A stretch of DNA of 64,000 nt, from positions 1 through 64,000 of the forward strand of contig NZ_SUHQ01000028.1 in the NCBI RefSeq assembly GCF_004962245.1, in the 5' to 3' direction. How positions within the stretch are numbered: position 1 is the stretch's first letter; every line of letters begins with the position of its first letter. Position numbers and translations under genes: made by a program. Source of the stretch: Mesorhizobium sp. (GTDB lineage: Bacteria > Pseudomonadota > Alphaproteobacteria > Rhizobiales > Rhizobiaceae). Under the pieces are notes generated by a model, which saw only the letters and a program-made list of their open reading frames with translations, was not told the DNA's origin and made no database searches. Of the stretch, positions 8,423-16,484 are shown one piece after another.

Positions 8423-9686
8423 CGCTCGCCTCCTCTAGCTGCGAGCGCACCTGATCCCGACCTACCAGATCGTTCAGGATGGTATAGTTGCCGCGCTCCT
8501 TCCTGATGCGCCCCGCGATAATGCTCGGATCGATGCCGATCGTCTCCGCGTCGATCTTCACCGCCTCTTCCGAGAGGGCGAAGCGGGACAGGCACTGATC
8601 CCACAATGCTTCCGGTATCAGAGCGTCGAGCGCGAATTTGTCAGCCTCCGCCTCGATAGCATCACCGTCATTGCCGCCTTCCTCGTCGAAGAAGTCGAAG
8701 CGCAAACCGTCGAAGAGATGCAGGAAGACGTGACCGAGCTCGTGCATCAGCACGAACCAAAAATTGTCCAGCCGGTCGTATCGCAACGTAAGGCCCACAA
8801 CCGGCGTATCGCCGTCAGTAAACATGGCTGCGCCGTCGAGATACGATCCCGAGAGGTGCCGTTCGACGATAAGCACGATGCCCTTGTCAGCCAACAGATC
8901 GCGGGCACGCTTCGGTCCGTCCTTCCGTTTCGTGAGATGCACCAACTCTGGCAGCCACCGGTCATCGAGTTCGAAGGTTCCGATCTCTTCTGCTTCAATC
9001 TTGCTACGCGCCCGCTCTAGAATGCGCGCCTGCCACGCGAGTAGGGCGTATTCGTTCGGCACGTTCCCGCTGCGCATCTTCTTGCGGTGAAACGCCGTGG
9101 CAAATTGCGGTCCGGCCGCGTGCAGGAAATATTCCTTCACGCGCTCAATCGGGTTTGCGCCACGCGGCAGATCAAACCACTTGCGCTTGATCATCTCTTT
9201 GTAGGGGAGCTGACCCCAGACGATATCGTCGGCATCGCCCCACGCGAACACCGATCCGCCGGCCTGCTTCGGTCCCTCAAAACTTCCTGACGCCTTCACA
9301 CCGAGCGCCTTCGAAATCTCGATCAGCCGACCAAGGCTTGCGCCCATGTAGTCGGTCGCCTCGTAGCGCTGCACCTGTTGAGGCTTCATGCCAAGTTTTT
9401 CGGCGAGGTCCGTCTGACTCATGCCGGAGGCAATTCGCGCCTGCACCAGCACGCGCGGCAATTCTTCTAGCGCATAGGTTTTCGAGAACGAGGCCTGGCC
9501 GGATTTCAACAGATCGTATTCGGCAAGCTCGGCCTCGATATCGGCGATTTGGCTTTTGAGCCCATCGATCTCCGCCTGCTTGAGCCACACCTGATCCGAT
9601 GTGCGCGCCTTCGCAGCAGCAAGCGCGTCTTGCAACTTCGCTAGTTGCGCACTCGATACGCCATACTGTTTGTCGCTGTAAATCAT
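8409..9686 (-). CDS. XRE regulator fused to ImmA/IrrE-type zinc metallopeptidase
   Basis: A 425-residue two-domain protein. Residues 11-65 are alanine- and charge-rich and probably form a coiled coil. Residues 76-132 form an XRE helix-turn-helix (ASGMSQTDLAEKLGMKPQQVQRYE). The C-terminal half has the zinc site HELGH at 315-319 with acidic ligands in EAEADKFA near 345-352. Such proteins act as antitoxins or phage-type regulators that cleave a partner repressor or sense damage. Its ATG overlaps the nucleotidyltransferase stop codon (ATGA) and its end overlaps the Beta-protein start, so the three genes form one tightly coupled operon. It could be the antitoxin and autoregulator of the module. 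Confidence 0.88.
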   Translation of the reverse strand: MIYSDKQYGVSSAQLAKLQDALAAAKARTSDQVWLKQAEIDGLKSQIADIEAELAEYDLLKSGQASFSKTYALEELPRVLVQARIASGMSQTDLAEKLGMKPQQVQRYEATDYMGASLGRLIEISKALGVKASGSFEGPKQAGGSVFAWGDADDIVWGQLPYKEMIKRKWFDLPRGANPIERVKEYFLHAAGPQFATAFHRKKMRSGNVPNEYALLAWQARILERARSKIEAEEIGTFELDDRWLPELVHLTKRKDGPKRARDLLADKGIVLIVERHLSGSYLDGAAMFTDGDTPVVGLTLRYDRLDNFWFVLMHELGHVFLHLFDGLRFDFFDEEGGNDGDAIEAEADKFALDALIPEALWDQCLSRFALSEEAVKIDAETIGIDPSIIAGRIRKERGNYTILNDLVGRDQVRSQLEEASDDLD

Positions 9687-10162
9687 GGCTGCACCTTCCC
9701 GGAGAGAAGTGGATCGGCCGAAAGCGGAATGGAGATGATCCCTTTCTGTTTTCCTGTGAAACGATCCAGTTGGAAAAAATCGACGAATGCCTGCCCGACA
9801 TCCACGCACATCATCGAAGACGGAAAGAACTCGCCCTTGAATGCCGCTTTCTGCGCTGCCCGACCGTTCGCAAACTCCAGGAACACTGGATCGAGCTTGG
9901 CCGGATCGACCCCGGTAGGGTCCCAGCATGCATCGAAGTCGCCAGGCCTCGGCTTGCCGGTCACATAGCTGCCGTCGAGATAGATCGCCGGACATCCAGC
10001 CAATCGCAGCTTGCCAGAGGCGAGAACGAGGCCCTCGAAAAGCTCACGCCGCCAAGCATTCGTTGCGAAAGCAGTCGCCACATCTTCCAAACTCGCCGCG
10101 TGCGCCCCAGGGGGCAGAACGGTCCACGGGGAGCCGGGCAACATGACGAGGGCAGGAATCAT
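9683..10162 (-). CDS. DUF6932-like nucleotidyltransferase-fold protein
   Basis: A 159-residue protein with the polymerase-beta nucleotidyltransferase signature: YLDGSYVTGKPRPGDFDACW at residues 61-80, giving G-S, a glycine, and the paired acidic residues D75 and D77 that would bind metal. Proteins of this type are often toxin partners that add nucleotides to RNA or protein; here that is an inference. It is first in the operon and couples by an ATGA overlap to the XRE-metallopeptidase gene. The ATG at 10162 is chosen because the conserved part follows directly. A start at 10198 would run through the operator palindrome. No clear ribosome site is seen, so a leaderless message is possible. Confidence 0.65.
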   Translation of the reverse strand: MIPALVMLPGSPWTVLPPGAHAASLEDVATAFATNAWRRELFEGLVLASGKLRLAGCPAIYLDGSYVTGKPRPGDFDACWDPTGVDPAKLDPVFLEFANGRAAQKAAFKGEFFPSSMMCVDVGQAFVDFFQLDRFTGKQKGIISIPLSADPLLSGKVQP

Positions 10163-10163
10163 T

Positions 10164-10185
10164 TTTACAACAATAATGTTGTAAA
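10164..10185. promoter_or_regulatory. Candidate operator of the defence-like operon
   Basis: A perfect inverted repeat, TTTACAACA then ATAA then TGTTGTAAA, lies immediately upstream of the first start codon of the operon, in a small AT-rich patch that stands out from the GC-rich surroundings. The position suits autorepression by the operon's own helix-turn-helix protein. Confidence 0.6.
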
Positions 10186-10484
10186 TACTAAAAGGCAAGT
10201 GCGGGAGGGTTTGGCACCTGATCGCCGCCGGATGCCGCTTGGGAGCCCAGATGGAACGCTAGAAAGAAGATTCCTCGTTGAACCGGCAGCGAATGCCTTC
10301 GGAAGGATTGGGTAGGCGCCCTTGGCATGCGCCAAATGTCCGCTGTCGCTCCTCGCTGCCACCAAGCCGCCCGTCCGCCTGCGGCCCCTGACTGGTCGCT
10401 CAGCTTGGTCCGCCTGAGTGATCGCTTCCGGCAAGTTTTATCCGATGGCGATCGGCGATCTTGTCTGATGGCCTAATATCCCGA
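10186..10484. other. Intergenic region upstream of the defence-like operon
   Basis: About 300 bases with no convincing coding frame, RNA gene or att-like repeat. It must hold the promoter of the minus-strand operon and the end of the next minus-strand gene. Confidence 0.45.
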
Positions 10485-11012
10485 TCAGGAAGAGAAACCG
10501 AAGCGGCGCAATAGGTCATCTGAACATGGGGTGATACGGTCCATTGAATCACCGACGGCATTGTTGCCGAGGGCGTGTCGTCCATTTGGACCGTCGCAGA
10601 CAAAACGCTTGCCACCAGGTAGCGCACAAACAGCGTCGCTCTTTCGGACAAGCACGAGCCCGCCGGCCTCCCAACTCCGCCAATTCAGACAGCCGGGTAT
10701 CCTGTTTGCCAACGCCCTCGGCAGTTCCGAGCGAACGGCATTGAGAGGTTGATTGTCGCAGATCGTCAAAGAATCTGCGCCATTCGTCAGCCCGACACCA
10801 TCCATTTGACGTTTGGCGATGTCGGCGAGCTTCCCTTGTAGACAGCCTTGAACATCATTGAAGTCGATGGTCAGCCTTTGAGGAGCTGAGAAATGGCTTC
10901 TGAACCAAAAGGTGATTGCGCTACCGATGTCCCCTAGGGGGCCACCCGCAATACCTGCAAGGATGAACAAGATCACGCCTGCAATAGTCAGTTGACGCCA
11001 CCACTTACGCAT
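10485..11012 (-). CDS. Hypothetical membrane-anchored protein
   Basis: I do not recognise this 175-residue protein. It starts with a basic patch (MRKWWRQ) and one hydrophobic segment (about residues 9-33), then a soluble region with six cysteines that probably faces the periplasm. This start at 11012 gives a plausible membrane anchor. A longer reading from 11081 adds a low-complexity stretch that overlaps the upstream gene. Its start overlaps the end of the upstream secreted protein gene by eight bases, so the two are probably co-translated. It belongs to the accessory insert. Confidence 0.55.
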   Translation of the reverse strand: MRKWWRQLTIAGVILFILAGIAGGPLGDIGSAITFWFRSHFSAPQRLTIDFNDVQGCLQGKLADIAKRQMDGVGLTNGADSLTICDNQPLNAVRSELPRALANRIPGCLNWRSWEAGGLVLVRKSDAVCALPGGKRFVCDGPNGRHALGNNAVGDSMDRITPCSDDLLRRFGFSS

Positions 11013-11580
11013 TTGGCGCGACCATGAACACGAAGCTGACGTTGCCGATCTGGAATGACATACGCAGCCACCCTGTGACATTGCCGACGCGGCAGGAAAA
11101 GGCCCCTTCGTCGATACCTGTGAAGAATTCCTTCTTTTCCTGGTATCGAATGAATCCTTGGACGCATGCGGAGGTTAGCTTATCGAAGGCCTTCATCAAG
11201 GCAGGGAGCTCGGCCCGTGCCTGATTCAGAAATTCAATGTTTGCCGGGACGGCACTGCTCAGAACTGATTCCTCGGCCTGGCGCTGCAGAAATGCCGTCA
11301 TGCCCTCGGGGTCGTTCTGAAGCTGCACAAGTTCGTTGATAATTGTCTGGTGTCGGTTATCGCCCTCGATCGCCTGAACGGTGATATCGCACCATTGCAG
11401 ATCAGGGTCCTCGGTAGACCAGCAGGCGGTCGCATTCCTGACGGACGCGCCATTGTTGAGCGCGTCCTCTCGCGTGAGGTCGCAGGTGCACTTTTCATGT
11501 GTGGGGCCGGCAGCCATGGACGGGATCGGCCCCGATGAAACAGCGATGGCGAACATCGCGGCGGCAACAAATCTCACCAT
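11005..11580 (-). CDS. Hypothetical secreted protein
   Basis: An unrecognised 191-residue protein with a clear signal peptide (residues 1-24, ending SMAAG) and four cysteines early in the mature part (CTC, then C, then C). The chosen ATG at 11580 puts the signal at the N-terminus and has GGTGGGA upstream. An earlier in-frame start at 11703 would bury the signal peptide. It is the upstream partner of the membrane-anchored protein at 10485-11012. A lysozyme-inhibitor or surface-protein role is possible but not shown. Confidence 0.55.
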   Translation of the reverse strand: MVRFVAAAMFAIAVSSGPIPSMAAGPTHEKCTCDLTREDALNNGASVRNATACWSTEDPDLQWCDITVQAIEGDNRHQTIINELVQLQNDPEGMTAFLQRQAEESVLSSAVPANIEFLNQARAELPALMKAFDKLTSACVQGFIRYQEKKEFFTGIDEGAFSCRVGNVTGWLRMSFQIGNVSFVFMVAPNA

Positions 11581-11797
11581 GAATCCCACCCTCAAAACCC
11601 GAAGGCACAATAGCATGAGGATGCCGGAGGCGAAAACCAGGGTGCTGTCGGCTGAGGAAGATGCGCGACCAGTCATCGTGCATACCGGGCTCAATGACCG
11701 CAAACGGATCGAACACCGCCGTTTGAGATCAGCGCCACCGCCACCGTGTGCTAAAACACGTCAGCCCGGACGCTTACTCTGGTTCAGCATATCCGGT

Positions 11798-12388
11798 TCA
11801 TCCCCGCGCATCCTCGCCGCTGGCATCCTTGGCCGCAAGGTGATCGCCGACACGCTGCATCAGCCAGCCCCAGGCTTCCTTTTCGCCCTCGCCCGCGGTC
11901 TTTTCGATAGCGATCGAAAGGTAGGCGATTTCCGCCTCGATCTTGTCGCGCGGCAGCATGCCGAGCCGGCTGACCAGGATGGCCAGTTCCAGCACCGCCG
12001 CCTTGGCGCGGTTGAAGCCGGTGAACGGCGCATGAGTTTCCTCCCGCACGACGCGGCAGAAATGGCGAGGCCGCATGCCATCGTCGTCGACACGTTCGAC
12101 TTCGAGGACCGAATGCGCGAGCGCCGCCGCGAGCCGCGGCACTGGAAACCCGTCGACCGGAACGGTTGGCCAAAGCTTGCGGCCGGTCAGGCAGCCGGCA
12201 AAGATGCGCACGTCATCGGTATAGTTGGCGATGGCGAACGGCACGTCGGCGAGATTGTCGAGCGTGACCGACGGCCGGAACGGCGCGATGATCCAGCCGT
12301 CCTTCTCGGCGATGATACCGATCGGCGCGATGTGGACGGTTCCGGCCTTGCTGACGGTGGTGATGATCGATTCGCGAATGTAGGGCAT
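11798..12388 (-). CDS. DUF447 family protein of the H4MPT island
   Basis: A 196-residue DUF447 protein. The family has a flavin-reductase-like split-barrel fold and is found with archaeal and methylotroph H4MPT genes, where its role is unknown. Visible blocks are ESIITTVSKAGTVHIAPIGI at the N-terminus, PFRPSVTLDNL and the FNRAKAAVLELAILVSRL helix near residue 125. It is the distal gene of a four-gene minus-strand operon (16175 to 11798), three bases after the dihydropteroate-synthase-like gene. It marks where the H4MPT island resumes after the accessory insert. Confidence 0.8.
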   Translation of the reverse strand: MPYIRESIITTVSKAGTVHIAPIGIIAEKDGWIIAPFRPSVTLDNLADVPFAIANYTDDVRIFAGCLTGRKLWPTVPVDGFPVPRLAAALAHSVLEVERVDDDGMRPRHFCRVVREETHAPFTGFNRAKAAVLELAILVSRLGMLPRDKIEAEIAYLSIAIEKTAGEGEKEAWGWLMQRVGDHLAAKDASGEDARG

Positions 12389-12391
12389 GGT

Positions 12392-13786
12392 TTAGCGCTC
12401 TTTCTTCGCGCGAAGTGTGTGTCCCGCTTCGGCAAGACGGGTGCGGTCGGTTTCGGGAGCCGGCGCGGCGACGCCCCATGCGAGCGGCTCGTCCTGCACA
12501 TAGCGCTTGCCGAGGCGCCACGCGATCTCGGCCTTCATCAGTTCCGCGCCGAGATAGAAGGCGTGCGCGCCATCGGCCTCGACGCCAAGCCCGGCAAAGA
12601 GTTCGAACGCATCCCTGGCAACCGCGTGCCCCTTGCCGTTGAAAACATGGATGCCGTCCTCGGCGGTCATGATGCGGAAGTTGGCGTCGCGCACCTCCGC
12701 CGCTAATGCCTCGATATCGCCGGTCGAGGCCGTGAACGGCTTGCGGTCGTGAACCTGCAGGAGTCCCGGATGGTAACTCCGCGGCAACGCTCCGTCGTTC
12801 TTCGCGGCAAACAGGATGCGGCGGGCAATATCGTGCTCCTCGATCGTTCGCACCGTGTGCGGACTGACATGTACGGCAAGCACGTTTCGGATCTGCAGTT
12901 CCGAGCAGAGCCCGGCCAGAACGGCGGTGACGCCGGAACTGTCGGCGTCGGTCAATTCGGTGAGATTGCCGGTGCCCATCAGCAGTTCGACCTCGGGCCA
13001 GCGGCGGCGCGCCTCGATGAAGCGTCCGAGTGACGCGGCAAAGCCGAAATGGATCGGGTCGAGCACGGGATCGGCGATGAAGGCGACACCGGCCTTTTGC
13101 GCGGCTTCGATGGCCCGCCCGAGCGAATCCAGGTCGCCGGGCGCGGACGGGATCAACACCGGCACCGCCTTGTGGTCGAAGGCCAGCGGCAGCGTGTTCT
13201 CATCGAGGCTGAGAAGATAGTCCGCACCGGCGCGCGCGCCGATCGACAGTTCGTCCGTGCTGGCGGAATCGACACTGACCAGAAATCCCCGTGCCTTCAA
13301 CTCGAGCACGGCCTCTTCCAGCAATGGAAACGGCGTTTCCGGCAGGCAGCCGAGATCGATGACATCAGCGCCGGCCGCGGCAAGCGCCTGCGCCCGCGCC
13401 ACAAGCGCCTCGATCGACAGCATCGGCGCATCGACGATTTCGGCGAAGATGCGCATGTCGTGACGCGAAAGGTCAGGCGGCTCGCCCGCCCGGCCGAGAA
13501 AGACCGGTAGATCGGCGATCTCGTCGGGACCGCGCACGAAGGGCACGCCGAAATGGTTCGACAGGTGCTCGATGTCCCCCCGATAGCGGCCGGGCAGGAT
13601 GACGCGGTCGGCCGCGCCTGTCAGGCTGAGCCGCCGCTTGATGATGTCTTCGCTCATCAGCGCCGCGACCTTGACGCCGATGTCGATGATCTCCCACGCG
13701 AATTCGGTTTCGCCAAGCCCCGCCAGCAGCCGTTCCAACCGGACCTTGGCCAGATGGCCGGTAAGGAAGACCAGCCGCTCAGCCAT
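12392..13786 (-). CDS. Dihydropteroate-synthase-like protein (DUF6513-type) of the H4MPT island
   Basis: A 464-residue protein. After an N-terminal domain of about 130 residues (LVFLTGHLAKVRLERLL), it has a TIM-barrel like dihydropteroate synthase (ADVIDLGCLPET near residue 150, then VSVDSASTDEL, FIADPVLDPIHFG and LLMGTGNLTELTDADS). Such proteins are conserved in methylotroph H4MPT islands and are proposed to act in the pterin branch of cofactor synthesis. A canonical folP is present separately at 57283. The start codon overlaps the end of the flavoprotein gene by eight bases. Confidence 0.8.
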   Translation of the reverse strand: MAERLVFLTGHLAKVRLERLLAGLGETEFAWEIIDIGVKVAALMSEDIIKRRLSLTGAADRVILPGRYRGDIEHLSNHFGVPFVRGPDEIADLPVFLGRAGEPPDLSRHDMRIFAEIVDAPMLSIEALVARAQALAAAGADVIDLGCLPETPFPLLEEAVLELKARGFLVSVDSASTDELSIGARAGADYLLSLDENTLPLAFDHKAVPVLIPSAPGDLDSLGRAIEAAQKAGVAFIADPVLDPIHFGFAASLGRFIEARRRWPEVELLMGTGNLTELTDADSSGVTAVLAGLCSELQIRNVLAVHVSPHTVRTIEEHDIARRILFAAKNDGALPRSYHPGLLQVHDRKPFTASTGDIEALAAEVRDANFRIMTAEDGIHVFNGKGHAVARDAFELFAGLGVEADGAHAFYLGAELMKAEIAWRLGKRYVQDEPLAWGVAAPAPETDRTRLAEAGHTLRAKKER

Positions 13787-14330
13787 GGCCTGCGAGCTCG
13801 GCGTGGCGCCGCCTGACCGAGGCTTCGAGATCGGCGAGCGACTCGACCACCTGGGTGCGCTCGAAGCTCTTCAGCCGGTTGGTATTCTCCAGGTCGATCC
13901 TGCGCGGATAGACCTTGACCAGCCCATGCGGCGCCATGGTTTCGAGTTCCGGCGCGGTGTCGCAAGCAAAGACGATGGTTGGCACGCGGCACTTTCCCGC
14001 CTGGGCAAAGACATTGGTGGCCAGCGTGTCGGAAATGCCGAGCACGCATTTGGCGACCGTGTTGGAACTGGCCGGCGCCACCACGACCGTGTGATAGACA
14101 CCGTGATAGAATTCGCCGACCGGGATCGCGCTCGCCGTCTTGTCATGCAGCACGCGCGTGGTCTCCGGAAAATCGAGCTTGAGCTTGTACATGCGCAGCA
14201 CTTCGTCGGCGGCTCTCGACACGAAGACATCGCAATGCTCGAGCTGGTGAATGAGTGCGAAGCTCTCCGTAAAAAAATGACCGGAACCGGTCAAAACCCA
14301 TGCCCAGCGCGGCGTATGCAGCTTCGCCAT
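13779..14330 (-). CDS. Flavoprotein, probable dihydromethanopterin reductase (DmrB-type)
   Basis: A 183-residue protein of the flavoprotein/decarboxylase-like family (FMN-binding, Rossmann-like). Typical parts are WVLTGSGHFFTES at the N-terminus, VVVAPASSNTVAKCVLGISDTLATN (residues 85-109) and PTIVFACD. In methylotrophs and archaea such proteins reduce dihydromethanopterin to the active tetrahydro form, the likely job here from context. A CoaC-like or UbiX-like role is less likely beside H4MPT genes. It sits between the triple-fusion gene and the dihydropteroate-synthase-like gene. Confidence 0.75.
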   Translation of the reverse strand: MAKLHTPRWAWVLTGSGHFFTESFALIHQLEHCDVFVSRAADEVLRMYKLKLDFPETTRVLHDKTASAIPVGEFYHGVYHTVVVAPASSNTVAKCVLGISDTLATNVFAQAGKCRVPTIVFACDTAPELETMAPHGLVKVYPRRIDLENTNRLKSFERTQVVESLADLEASVRRRHAELAGHG

Positions 14331-14333
14331 CGC

Positions 14334-16175
14334 CTACCCTGCTTTTCTTGCCGGCCGGACCGGGGCCGCGATCGCGACGCCGGGCAGATTGCCAGCCGCA
14401 AGCAGCGTCCCGGCCTCGGCGGCATCTTTCGGGCCGGCGAGATGGAAATCGACGCCGTCGGGCAACATGGCGGCGAAGCCGGCGTCGACGATGCCTCTGG
14501 CCGCCAGGCTGTCGATGGTGTCGCTGCCGAAGAAGGCGCCGGTCTGCTTGATCAATAGCAGCGCCTTCGCGCCGAGTTTGCCGGCAAGCCAGGCTGCAAG
14601 GGAATCGGAGGTGATGTCCCAGGACGCTGGAATGTCCGGCGCCGACAGGGCCAATGCCGACGGCAGCCACACCGGGACCTTCCCAGTGTCCATCGCCCGT
14701 ACCATTTCTTCCAGCGACCGTGCCGGCGCCAGCCTTTCGTCGCGGTCGAGGATGACCTGGCCGAACTGCTCCATGGCGAGGATCGCCATGGCGTGGGCGG
14801 CGGTGTCGGAAAAATCCATGCGCATCTGCGTCTCGCGCACCTGGTCGGCGAAGAGGCCGCCGCCGGGCACGATGACGATCGGCAGCTTGGAACCCGCCAG
14901 CGCCGCGATCCAGCTCTCCAGTTCCGCCGCACGAACCGTGCTGCCGCCCAGCTTGACGACGGCGCGCTTGACGACAGCGCGCCTGACGACCTCAGGCTTT
15001 TCCTGTCGCGGCTGGGAAACAGCGCTTTGGTCTTTTCGCCCGGCAGAGCCGGAAGCAACGCCGCGGCCTGCCGATTGGCGCTTGCGTTCGATCTCGACGC
15101 CGACACCGCCTGGGCCGAGTTCGAGCTTTTCCACCCTTACCGTGACGCGCACGACACGCGGGTTCTCCAGAATGTAGGCCGCCACCTGCTCGGCCAGGGC
15201 CTCGCTGAGCTGGACGTGGCCCCGCGCGACGATGGTGCGAATGCCGTCCATGATGATGTCGTAGGAGAACACATGGCGCATGTCTTCGGGATGGTCGGTG
15301 ACTTGCAGCACGTCGGCGCTCACGTCGAAACGCACCTTCTGTGTATGGCCGTGCTCGAAGCTGTAGGCGCCGATCTGGACCGGCAGGACAAAATCCCGCA
15401 CGAAGATCTTGTCGGTGCCCAGTGTCGGGTCGGTGCCCGGCGAATAGCCCCGCGCCGCCAGCAGGCGGTAGTCGACGCTCGACGAGCCGCCGGCCCGGGA
15501 TTCTTCCGGAACCAGCTCGCGGATCTGCGAAACCGCCTCGGCGCTGATCGAACCGGTGCGGCCGGAGTGGCCGCACAGCGCCCCGCGAAAGCCGAGAAAA
15601 TCGGGAGCGAAGGGCAACAGGCGCGGAATGTCGGGGGCCTCCAGCGATCCGCTCAGACCAACCATGAGACCGAGCGATTTCGCTCGATCGACGAACCCCG
15701 GGATTTGCTCGGGCGGCAGATGGTCGAGCAGCCGCCCGTTTGCCTTGTTCGCGGTATCGACCATGGCGCCATGGAAGCGATGTTTGGCAAGCATCGGCAA
15801 GAGCTCGAAATCCGGCGCCAGATCGGCGAACAGCACGGCGATCAGTTTCGTTCGCGCGGCGAGCGGTTCGAGCGCCTCCGCACAAGCGACGGCATTTGCA
15901 GACGGAAAAAAGCCTATCTTGACGTAATCGACGCCGGTGGCGGCGATCTCTTCGGCCTTGGCGCGGATCGTTTCGGGTTCCATCGGCAGGTCGCCGCAAA
16001 CCGCGCTGACCGGCGCCCGGCCGGCAATCGCCGAAATCGTCCGGCGGAGCGTCTGCGTGGATACCGCGCCCAGCGCTCCCGCCTTCGGATCCTTCAGGTC
16101 TATGATGTCGGCGCCGCCCGAAAGCGCGATTTTCGCCTCGTCGACGCCGGTGACGCTGGCCAGCATTCTGGTCAT
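14334..16175 (-). CDS. MfnB-FolB-amino acid kinase triple fusion
   Basis: One 613-residue frame carries three enzymes of cofactor synthesis. Residues 1-235 match (5-formylfuran-3-yl)methyl phosphate synthase (MfnB, DUF556: LKDPKAGALGAV, VDYVKIGFFPS, DTANKANGRLL). Residues 255-365 match dihydroneopterin aldolase (FolB: FVRDFVLPVQIGAYSFEHG). Residues 366-403 are a basic, serine- and glutamine-rich linker. Residues 404-613 are an amino acid kinase (VVKLGGS, IVPGGGLFADQ), as in furan or pterin kinases of this pathway. Together they link the methanofuran and H4MPT branches. The ATG at 16175 has GGAGAAAG upstream; earlier in-frame codons lack a site. Three 15-base repeats sit at the kinase junction. 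Confidence 0.85.
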   Translation of the reverse strand: MTRMLASVTGVDEAKIALSGGADIIDLKDPKAGALGAVSTQTLRRTISAIAGRAPVSAVCGDLPMEPETIRAKAEEIAATGVDYVKIGFFPSANAVACAEALEPLAARTKLIAVLFADLAPDFELLPMLAKHRFHGAMVDTANKANGRLLDHLPPEQIPGFVDRAKSLGLMVGLSGSLEAPDIPRLLPFAPDFLGFRGALCGHSGRTGSISAEAVSQIRELVPEESRAGGSSSVDYRLLAARGYSPGTDPTLGTDKIFVRDFVLPVQIGAYSFEHGHTQKVRFDVSADVLQVTDHPEDMRHVFSYDIIMDGIRTIVARGHVQLSEALAEQVAAYILENPRVVRVTVRVEKLELGPGGVGVEIERKRQSAGRGVASGSAGRKDQSAVSQPRQEKPEVVRRAVVKRAVVKLGGSTVRAAELESWIAALAGSKLPIVIVPGGGLFADQVRETQMRMDFSDTAAHAMAILAMEQFGQVILDRDERLAPARSLEEMVRAMDTGKVPVWLPSALALSAPDIPASWDITSDSLAAWLAGKLGAKALLLIKQTGAFFGSDTIDSLAARGIVDAGFAAMLPDGVDFHLAGPKDAAEAGTLLAAGNLPGVAIAAPVRPARKAG

Positions 16176-16484
16176 TGGACTTTCTCCGGCATGAGGGACG
16201 GGACGCCCTTTTTGAGACGATTGATCTTCCGGTGCCGGGATTCGTCCACCGCCTCGTCGGCGGCAGGTTCCATATCGGCAACGGCAGTGCTGATCTTGGA
16301 CCCGTATACCGAAATCCGGCCGGCTGCCGTTCCGGCGAGAAGGCATGGGACTAAAGCAGACGCAAGAAGTCCACTTTCAGGGTTTGATAAATTTTGCGGG
16401 TCAGCTAAGCTCATTTCGGGCACCTTGACTTCGCGCCGATCCGACAACAATCGGACTTTAGCGCAAGAACGGGTAATTTTATCG
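16176..16484. promoter_or_regulatory. Divergent promoter region between the H4MPT operon and the PQQ-ABC cluster
   Basis: 309 bases separate two divergent operons, so both promoters should lie here. A TCCGA/TCGGA inverted repeat is seen near 16440. No hexamer pair stood out clearly, and I see no gene. Confidence 0.4.

Noticed and set aside
6590..11800. Possible direct repeat flanking the accessory insert (GCATGTCCGGTTC near 6620 and GCATATCCGGTTC near 11786)
   Set aside because: 12 of 13 bases match, but they are not at sensible borders and the match is expected by chance in GC-rich sequence.
14793..16484. Plus-strand reading continuing in frame into the PQQ-ABC binding protein
   Set aside because: This part is antisense to the MfnB-FolB-kinase fusion; the real gene starts at 16485 with a signal peptide.
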